Of a stretch of DNA of 7,345 bases, positions 1-4,598 are shown one piece after another (position 1 is the first letter of the stretch; the number at the start of each line of letters is the position of its first letter). The notes beneath the pieces are model-generated. The model was not told where the DNA came from and did no database searches. It saw nothing but the letters and a program-made list of their open reading frames with translations. This stretch comes from Actinomycetes bacterium (GTDB lineage Bacteria; Actinomycetota; Actinomycetes; Propionibacteriales; Propionibacteriaceae). A program made the translations under genes and the position numbers. Where the stretch lies: NCBI GenBank assembly GCA_023442485.1, contig JAEZZG010000052.1:1-7345 (forward strand), given 5' to 3'.

Positions 1-1002
1 GTCCCGCAGATCGGCGGCATGTTCGAGGGGGATATGAGCCGCAAACGAACCCTCGTCGATCACGGATTCAGGCTACCGTCGGCCCTGGATAATCGCCCGC
101 TGAAGTTCGCCGAGTTCGAGGAGAGGATTGGCCAAACCATCTACCTGTCCGCCACCCCCGGCAAGTTCGAACTAGAGCGTTGCCCAGACGTGGTGCAGCA
201 GATCATCAGGCCCACCGGCCTGATCGATCCCGAAGTCATCGTCAAATCCGCCCGAGGTCAGGTCGATGATCTCCTTGACGAAATCCAAGTCCGCGTGACC
301 AAGGATGAGCGGGTTCTGGTGACCACCTTGACGAAGAAGATGGCCGAAGATCTCACCGACTACCTGGTTGAGCACGATATCCGGGCCCGATACCTCCACT
401 CCGACGTCAATACCTTGGAACGGGTTGAGCTCCTCCGCGATCTGCGTCTGGGCACCTTCGACGTCCTCGTCGGGATCAACCTGCTGCGCGAGGGGCTAGA
501 TCTCCCCGAGGTTTCTCTGGTCGCGATCCTCGACGCTGATAAGGAAGGCTTCCTCAGGTCGGGAACCTCACTGATCCAGACGATCGGGCGGGCGGCTCGC
601 AACGTGTCCGGCCAGGTGATCATGTATGCCGACCAGGTCACCGGGTCGATGCAAGTCGCGATTGACGAAACCAACCGTCGCCGCCACATCCAGCAAGAAT
701 ATAACCGTGCGCACGGTATCGACCCGCAACCGTTGCGGAAGAAGATCTCTGACATTACTGAGATGTTGGCCAGGGAAGAGGCGGATACGGCTCAGTTACT
801 GAACCGGGCCAAGGAGACCCCGGTGCGCAAACTCGACCCGTCCCGTCTCGCGGAGGACCAACTGAGCGCTTTGATTGAAGAGCTGACCGCACAGATGAAG
901 GAATCTGCGAAGAACCTGGAATTCGAGGTTGCGGCCCAGCTCCGAGACGAAATCGCGGAGTTGAAGACCGAGTTGCGCCAAATGGTTGCCGCCACCGGCT
1001 AA
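1..1002 (+). CDS. uvrB: UvrB, excinuclease ABC subunit B (3' part, 5' end outside window)
   Basis: This is the C-terminal 333 residues of the DNA-damage-verifying helicase-like subunit of nucleotide excision repair, which is loaded by UvrA and then recruits UvrC. The frame is open from base 1 and begins VPQIGGMFEGD, a UvrB core sequence, so the ATG at 19 is internal and not the start. In window residue numbers I see SATPG (50-54), VTTLTKKMAEDL (107-118), YLHSDV (131-136), the long helicase motif V block ending in LDADKEGFLRS (about 154-187) and motif VI QTIGRAAR (193-200). A C-terminal UVR domain rich in Glu, Leu and Lys (about 290-325) would contact UvrC or UvrA. The gene ends in TAA. No frameshift or missing motif is visible in this part. 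The Walker A motif and the beta-hairpin lie upstream of the window. The next gene starts 390 bases later behind its own promoter, so uvrB probably ends its transcription unit here. Confidence 0.97.
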   Translation, partial: VPQIGGMFEGDMSRKRTLVDHGFRLPSALDNRPLKFAEFEERIGQTIYLSATPGKFELERCPDVVQQIIRPTGLIDPEVIVKSARGQVDDLLDEIQVRVTKDERVLVTTLTKKMAEDLTDYLVEHDIRARYLHSDVNTLERVELLRDLRLGTFDVLVGINLLREGLDLPEVSLVAILDADKEGFLRSGTSLIQTIGRAARNVSGQVIMYADQVTGSMQVAIDETNRRRHIQQEYNRAHGIDPQPLRKKISDITEMLAREEADTAQLLNRAKETPVRKLDPSRLAEDQLSALIEELTAQMKESAKNLEFEVAAQLRDEIAELKTELRQMVAATG

Positions 1003-1011
1003 GAGCGGCAG

Positions 1012-1038
1012 CGGGGGTAGGTAGCGTCTAGGCCCCCG
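1012..1038 (+). terminator. terminator-like hairpin after uvrB
   Basis: Ten bases after the uvrB stop, CGGGGG (1012-1017) can pair with CCCCCG (1033-1038). TAG/CTA pairing inside the stem leaves a two-G bulge. No T-run follows, so it lacks the classical intrinsic-terminator tail. Tail-less hairpins after stop codons are common in actinobacteria, and the position fits uvrB termination. The remaining bases up to about 1125 hold nothing I recognise. Confidence 0.35.
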
Positions 1039-1125
1039 GCGTTACGGCCACACTTGGATGAGGGATGCGTCACGGTGAGCTGAAAGACGACGAGGTGACG
1101 GCCTTCATCGTCGCAACCACAGTGA

Positions 1126-1153
1126 TTGTGATTATGTCATGGTGGCCTATTAT
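1126..1153 (+). promoter_or_regulatory. promoter for the TerC-family gene
   Basis: A -35-like TTGTGA (1126-1131) and a -10-like TATTAT (1148-1153) are separated by 16 bases, which is a good housekeeping sigma-factor match in an otherwise GC-rich region. Transcription would begin near 1160, just before the structured leader that starts at about 1169. The leader would therefore be about 230 bases long. Confidence 0.55.
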
Positions 1154-1168
1154 GGGAAGATACAGAGC

Positions 1169-1351
1169 CGGAGGGGAGTAATCCCGAACGCGCAGCACCG
1201 AACATCCTGTCGCCGATCATGCGACTCGGGTTGCGGGCATAGAGGAGCGTCCACCGTTGCCCTACCTCATCCAGGTAGCACTGGCCACGGGCAGTCTCGA
1301 GACACTGCCAAGGCGGGCGATCAACCATCCTCTATGCGGACCAGACCTTCG
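1169..1351 (+). ncRNA. candidate yybP-ykoY (manganese) riboswitch in the TerC leader
   Basis: The two ends fold as in the yybP-ykoY family. CGGAGG (1169-1174) pairs with CCTTCG (1346-1351) as P1. P1 is followed directly by GGAGTA (1175-1180), the family's conserved loop sequence (GGGGAGUA counting the last two G of P1), and preceded by CAGA (1342-1345), like the family's AAGACC/GAGACC end. TCC (1182-1184) pairs with GGA (1338-1340) as P1.1. Inside are two arms. One is a hairpin (1191-1235) built from CGCA/TGCG, CCGA/TCGG and GTCGC/GCGAC, with an asymmetric AACATCC bulge where the family has its docking loop. The other is a long arm closed by a perfect 10-bp stem (1237-1246 with 1328-1337) that carries two smaller hairpins. 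The family senses Mn2+ and often precedes TerC-family genes, as with ykoY and alx, which matches the gene downstream. The expression platform is unclear. No T-run follows, so translational control at the GGAG site is the likelier mode. The assignment is by eye, without a covariance-model score. Confidence 0.62.
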
Positions 1352-1380
1352 CGACATTTGGCTTATTCCCGCCACGAAAT

Positions 1381-1384
1381 GGAG
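1381..1384 (+). promoter_or_regulatory. ribosome-binding site that decides the TerC start
   Basis: GGAG lies 8 bases before the TTG at 1393. The alternative starts, GTG 1411 and ATG 1432, have no comparable purine-rich site, so this element favours the TTG. It lies 29 bases after the riboswitch P1, a suitable place for ligand-controlled access. Confidence 0.55.
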
Positions 1385-1392
1385 CATCAATC

Positions 1393-2508
1393 TTGGGATT
1401 CCTAAATACTGTGCCGTTGACGACTGAGTCCATGCACGTCACCCCGACGGTGTGGATCGTCACCATCGTCGTCATCGCCGGCCTGTTCTGCTTTGACTTT
1501 TTCTTCCACGTTCGCAAAGCCCACGTCCCGACCCTCAAAGAAGCCGCGATCTGGTCCAGCATCTACATCTCGGTGGCGATCATCTTCGGGCTATTCGTGC
1601 TCTGGAAGTGGGGTGCGGTCTTCGCTGGCGAATACTACGCCGGCTACATCACCGAAGAAACCCTCTCCATCGACAACCTCTTCGTCTTCCTGATCATCAT
1701 GTCCTCCTTCGCGGTGCCGCCTCGAGACCAACAGAAGGCACTGATGTGGGGCATCATCTTGGCTCTAGTATTCCGCCTCGTCTTCATCCTGATCGGCAAG
1801 GCCGCCCTCGACGCCTGGTCGTGGCTGTTCTATATCTTTGCCCTATTCCTGCTCTACACAGCCTACAAACAGGTGGTCAACCACATCAGTGAGGTCCGCG
1901 ACAAGAAGAACGGCACCTTTGAAGAGCCCAACATGTCCGATAACCCGCTGGTGAAACTCGCCCGCCGCTTCCTGCCCCTCACTGACGACTACGTCCGCGA
2001 CGACATCGTCACCAAGATCGACAATAAGCGCTACTTCACTCCGATGCTGCTGGTGATCATCACCCTCGGCTCGGTGGACCTCATGTTCGCCCTCGACTCC
2101 ATCCCGGCGGTCTACGGGCTCACCAACGAGGCCTACCTGGTGTTCTGCTGCAACGCCTTCGCCCTGATGGGGCTGCGCCAGCTCTACTTCCTCATTGACG
2201 GGCTGCTTGACCGCCTGGTCTACCTTGCTTACGGGCTTGCGGCCATCCTCGGTTTCATCGCGATCAAGCTGTGGCTGCACGCGATGCACACCAACACCTT
2301 GCCCTTCGTCAATGGAGGAGAACCGATGCATGGTGTGTGGGAGATCGGGATTGGCCCATCCCTGGCCTACATCGTCGGTGTGCTCGTCGTCGTGGTGATT
2401 ACCTCACTCCTCCATGCCCGCCGCCACCCCGAAGATCCACTCGTTGCTGAGGCGAATGAGAAGCTCGCCCACAAACATGATCTGGATTACCTTGACGAAG
2501 ACGCCTGA
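1393..2508 (+). CDS. TerC/Alx/YkoY-family integral membrane protein, probable Mn2+ exporter
   Basis: This is a 371-residue polytopic inner-membrane protein of the TerC family, whose Alx and YkoY members are linked to Mn2+ efflux. About eight or nine hydrophobic segments are visible, near residues 18-38, 53-71, 96-110, 117-137, 143-163, 218-235, 247-268, 276-298 and 321-341. The two family signatures are present: LSIDNLFVF with Asp94 and Asn95 in the membrane, and LGSVDLMFALDSIPAV with Asp229 and Asp235. These acidic residues are the expected cation site. A charged loop (about 165-215) splits the two halves, and the tail (341-371) is hydrophilic with several His and acidic residues. I chose TTG 1393 because of the GGAG 8 bases upstream; ATG 1432 would remove 13 non-conserved residues. 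The upstream leader looks like a yybP-ykoY riboswitch, supporting Mn-dependent control. The name TerC comes from tellurite resistance, but nothing here points to tellurite specifically. Confidence 0.93.
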   Translation: MGFLNTVPLTTESMHVTPTVWIVTIVVIAGLFCFDFFFHVRKAHVPTLKEAAIWSSIYISVAIIFGLFVLWKWGAVFAGEYYAGYITEETLSIDNLFVFLIIMSSFAVPPRDQQKALMWGIILALVFRLVFILIGKAALDAWSWLFYIFALFLLYTAYKQVVNHISEVRDKKNGTFEEPNMSDNPLVKLARRFLPLTDDYVRDDIVTKIDNKRYFTPMLLVIITLGSVDLMFALDSIPAVYGLTNEAYLVFCCNAFALMGLRQLYFLIDGLLDRLVYLAYGLAAILGFIAIKLWLHAMHTNTLPFVNGGEPMHGVWEIGIGPSLAYIVGVLVVVVITSLLHARRHPEDPLVAEANEKLAHKHDLDYLDEDA

Positions 2509-3052
2509 GAATCATCACTGCGTTGACGACGTCATCCTCACCGGCCGATTTGGCCCCGGCTGGAGGGTTCGTCCCCTGGCCATGTCCGATGTGGATGACG
2601 TCCTGGACGCCTTCGCCTCGTCCGACGACATGGCCCGTCAAGGGGATGTGACGGATCTGGCATCAGCGCGTGACTATGTTCGTCAGCATGTCGACGATCC
2701 AGACCGGATCAGCCTGGTTGCGATAAGCCCCGACGGCCATGCTCAGGCTCTGGCGGTGGCCGTGATTTCCCCTCAGAACCGCAGCGCTTGGGTCTACTAC
2801 TGGGCGCACGTCTTAGCTCGTGGCCAGGGAGTAACCAGTTCTCTGGTTCGGTTCCTCAGCGATTGGGTGATCGACAACCGTCAGGTCGAGAGGTTGGAAC
2901 TAGGGTATCGGCTCAATAACCCCGCCTCCGCCGCCGTCGCCAGGAAAGCTGGCTTCATCGTTGAGGGGATCGAACGGGGGAAGTTCCTGATTGAGGGGAA
3001 CCGGTACGACGCCGCCGTGGCTGGGCGTCTAGCAACCGATCCTCGTCCTTGA
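2477..3052 (+). CDS. GNAT-family N-acetyltransferase, RimJ/RimL-like
   Basis: This is a predicted cytoplasmic acetyl-CoA-dependent N-acetyltransferase of about 191 residues. The N-terminal strand WRVRPLAMSDVDDVLDAFAS (29-48) is the usual RimJ/RimL opening. The acetyl-CoA pyrophosphate loop is ARGQGVTSSLV (about 114-124). The C-terminal half has LNNPASAAVARKAGFIVEG (146-164) followed by R, G and D residues, as in ribosomal-protein-type acetyltransferases. The substrate cannot be told. The start is uncertain: the reading frame has no ATG, GTG or TTG between the TerC stop and ATG 2582, and 2582 would delete the first beta strand. Translation must therefore begin inside the TerC gene, at ATG 2477 (used here, 32-base overlap) or TTG 2492 (17-base overlap). 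An overlap of this kind suggests translational coupling and co-transcription with TerC. The gene ends in TGA, 56 bases from the convergent hydrolase gene. Confidence 0.85.
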   Translation: MIWITLTKTPENHHCVDDVILTGRFGPGWRVRPLAMSDVDDVLDAFASSDDMARQGDVTDLASARDYVRQHVDDPDRISLVAISPDGHAQALAVAVISPQNRSAWVYYWAHVLARGQGVTSSLVRFLSDWVIDNRQVERLELGYRLNNPASAAVARKAGFIVEGIERGKFLIEGNRYDAAVAGRLATDPRP

Positions 3053-3108
3053 TGACGGTCTATCTCAGGCGACCGAAGCGGGACCGATGAACAGATTGGA
3101 GCCAGGCG

Positions 3109-3741
3109 TTACCAGCCGCGCTGTTTCCATTCTTCGAGGTGAGGCCTTTCGTCTGAAAGGGTGGTCGGGTCGCCGTGCCCGGGGTGGATGACGGTGTCGT
3201 CGGGGAAGTGATCAAAGAGGTATCTGGTGACATCTCTGAACAAGGTCTCGAATTCCTCTCTCGACGTCGTCTTCCCGACACCTCCAGGGAACAGAGAATC
3301 ACCCGTGAAGATGTGGACGGGGGAGCCTGGCAGGTCAAGAACCACCGCGATCGAGCCCGGGGTGTGTCCAACCAGGCCAATCACTCCGAAGGTGTAAGGG
3401 CCTACCTTGATCTGATCGGAGGTCCACACTGGGCGGCAAGCGACGCCGGTTGCCTCTTCAATGGCTGAAACATCGTAGCGACCGGCAAAACATTGAGCCT
3501 GAGTGTGTTCGGCCACCGTTGCCAGTGCACCGAGGTGATCGTGGTGGCGGTGGGTGGTGATGATGGCATCCAATCCGCACTTAGGCAAGGCGGCCAAGAT
3601 CACATCAGCCTCGGCTGCGGCATCAATGAGTGCACAGTGATCGCCGTGGTGGATCAGGTAGGCGTTGTTGTCCATGGGGCCGACGACGAGGCGGGTGACG
3701 GTGACGTCGGGGCCGACGGAAATCGAAGAAATCTGGGACAT
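3109..3741 (-). CDS. metallo-beta-lactamase-fold hydrolase, glyoxalase II-like
   Basis: This is a 210-residue Zn-dependent hydrolase of the small glyoxalase II/YcbL-like type, expected to cleave thioesters such as acyl-thiol adducts in the cytoplasm. All metal ligands are visible: the HxHxDH motif in THRHHDH (His64, His66, Asp68, His69), His126 in GHTPGS, Asp148 in TGDSLF and His189 in HPGHG. The N-terminal part GPMDNNAYLI is typical of the fold. The C-terminal domain is short, as in bacterial YcbL-type enzymes and unlike full glyoxalase II. I chose ATG 3741. A GTG at 3750 in the same frame would add three residues, but it lies inside the likely -10 element. From memory, an MBL-fold gene also lies next to uvrA in mycobacteria (Rv1637c), which would make this part of a conserved neighbourhood. 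In a mycothiol producer the thiol could be mycothiol, but that is inference. Confidence 0.9.
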   Translation of the reverse strand: MSQISSISVGPDVTVTRLVVGPMDNNAYLIHHGDHCALIDAAAEADVILAALPKCGLDAIITTHRHHDHLGALATVAEHTQAQCFAGRYDVSAIEEATGVACRPVWTSDQIKVGPYTFGVIGLVGHTPGSIAVVLDLPGSPVHIFTGDSLFPGGVGKTTSREEFETLFRDVTRYLFDHFPDDTVIHPGHGDPTTLSDERPHLEEWKQRGW

Positions 3742-3748
3742 GTGCCCC

Positions 3749-3754
3749 ACGCTA
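3749..3754 (-). promoter_or_regulatory. -10 element of a leaderless-type promoter for the MBL hydrolase
   Basis: On the minus strand TAGCGT fits TANNNT and is followed by 7 bases and then the ATG at 3741. That spacing puts transcription start at or next to the start codon, as in actinobacterial leaderless mRNAs. The -35 region is weak (TTCCCC at 3772-3777, 17-base spacer). It supports separate transcription of this gene from the upstream isomerase-fold gene. Confidence 0.4.
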
Positions 3755-3878
3755 CTTCAAAGCAGGAGACGGGGGAAGTTGAATAGCCAGGCCGCCAGCC
3801 TTGGCTGCGGTTCTGGCGAGGACTGCCCGCACCGGGTGATTGCGGATTCGACGAGTGGCTTGACGAGCGATGCGATAG

Positions 3879-4523
3879 CTACAAGCACATGATGACGTTG
3901 ACGTCAGGGATGACGGTGTGATTGAAGGATGCGAGAAATTCGTCGGAGGGCCGCTCGAGCCCGAGGTTGATGAAGAACCAGTCCAACAAGATGGGGCTAA
4001 TCTCGGGGTTGACGTCATCGACCGTGAACCCGCAATCCATGTGGAAATGATGGACGGTTAACTCACGGAGTCTAAGGGCTGCGATCATCCAGGCCGGGAG
4101 GGTCTTATCCTGCGATGTCCGCACCTTGGTATTGGGGTCGATTCGGGTCAACACGTTCAACGCTTGAAGCAGACGCCCCGATGAGGTATCCAGGTCGATT
4201 TGCAGATCCACAGCACTGCGTTCAGACCCCCGCTCAATCTGATAAGCGCGTTCACTCACGGGCAAGCAGAAGCGCTCCCAGATGAAATCATTGGGTGACT
4301 CAAGATGGGTCAGAACCTCGACGAGAGCGTCGGCGCTGCGGGAGAGGTGAGCGCCCAGGTGTGCGCGTGTCCAATACCGAATTCCGCACGGCTGTTGCCA
4401 TTGCTCGTCGGTCAACACGATGGTGTCACGAAGTAGTTTCTGGGTGGACTCTGCGACATAGCCGAGGAGCACATCGATGCCGACGCGTAGGTCGGTATCG
4501 ACTCCGTTGGTCTCGCTGGTCAT
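3879..4523 (-). CDS. maleylpyruvate isomerase N-terminal-domain (DinB/MDMPI-fold) protein
   Basis: This is a 214-residue protein with the four-helix metal-binding fold shared by DinB-like proteins and mycothiol-dependent maleylpyruvate isomerase. Helix two carries YWTRAHLGAHLSRSADALVEVL (50-71). The third-helix motif RLRELTVHHFHMD (151-163) gives Glu154 and His158, with the Glu-x3-His spacing of the known enzyme (Glu144/His148). His59 would be the remaining metal ligand. Such proteins use or modify mycothiol or act as thiol transferases; the actual substrate is unknown, and no aromatic-degradation genes are nearby to suggest maleylpyruvate. The start is ATG 4523, at leaderless distance from a -10-like element. 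The last 20 or so residues (after RPSDEF) do not resemble anything I know, and the protein may lack part of its C-terminal domain. The gene ends in TAG, 137 bases before the next minus-strand gene. Confidence 0.8.
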   Translation of the reverse strand: MTSETNGVDTDLRVGIDVLLGYVAESTQKLLRDTIVLTDEQWQQPCGIRYWTRAHLGAHLSRSADALVEVLTHLESPNDFIWERFCLPVSERAYQIERGSERSAVDLQIDLDTSSGRLLQALNVLTRIDPNTKVRTSQDKTLPAWMIAALRLRELTVHHFHMDCGFTVDDVNPEISPILLDWFFINLGLERPSDEFLASFNHTVIPDVNVIMCL

Positions 4524-4529
4524 GGGTCA

Positions 4530-4559
4530 AACCTACCCGCTCAAAGAAGAATCAATCAA
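4530..4559 (-). promoter_or_regulatory. leaderless-type promoter of the MDMPI-fold gene
   Basis: Read on the minus strand, TTGATT (4559-4554) and TAGGTT (4535-4530) are separated by 18 bases. The -10 element ends 6 bases before the ATG at 4523. That places the transcription start at the start codon, and no Shine-Dalgarno sequence is present, consistent with a leaderless mRNA. Confidence 0.5.
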
Positions 4560-4584
4560 TACGCCCGCCATTGTCTCGGTGACC

Positions 4585-4590
4585 TAACAT
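4585..4590 (+). promoter_or_regulatory. -10 element of a leaderless-type uvrA promoter
   Basis: TAACAT fits TANNNT and ends 8 bases before the GTG at 4599, so transcription would begin close to the start codon. There is no Shine-Dalgarno sequence before 4599, and I find no convincing -35. The element shares a 75-base divergent region with the promoter of the MDMPI-fold gene. No actinobacterial SOS (LexA) box of the GAAC-N4-GTTC type is visible here. Confidence 0.45.
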
Positions 4591-4598
4591 GGTTGATT

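Noticed and set aside
165..172. Perfect palindrome GTTCGAAC inside uvrB.
   Set aside because: It lies in conserved coding sequence, lacks the N4 gap of an SOS box, and is expected by chance in DNA of this composition.
1290..1309. GGCAGT/ACTGCC hairpin as an intrinsic terminator in the TerC leader.
   Set aside because: No T-run follows, and it sits inside the arm closed by the 10-bp stem, so it is better read as part of the leader structure.
1139..1405. An 88-codon open frame on the plus strand between uvrB and TerC, and a 63-codon one on the minus strand (1137-1328).
   Set aside because: Both run through the folded leader, have no recognisable motif, and the plus-strand one overlaps the TerC start. 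The RNA structure explains the sequence better.
3056..3075. CGGTC/GACCG hairpin between the convergent GNAT and MBL genes as a bidirectional terminator.
   Set aside because: Only 5 bp with a 10-base loop and no T-run on either strand; too weak to annotate.
3175..3786. Long plus-strand open frames opposite the MBL hydrolase.
   Set aside because: They are antisense to a gene with complete catalytic motifs and have no family features of their own.
4585..4598. AAC-atg-GTT inverted repeat upstream of uvrA as a possible LexA/SOS box.
   Set aside because: The actinobacterial SOS box needs GAAC-N4-GTTC-like arms. Here the arms are only three bases, with a 3-base gap and wrong flanks.
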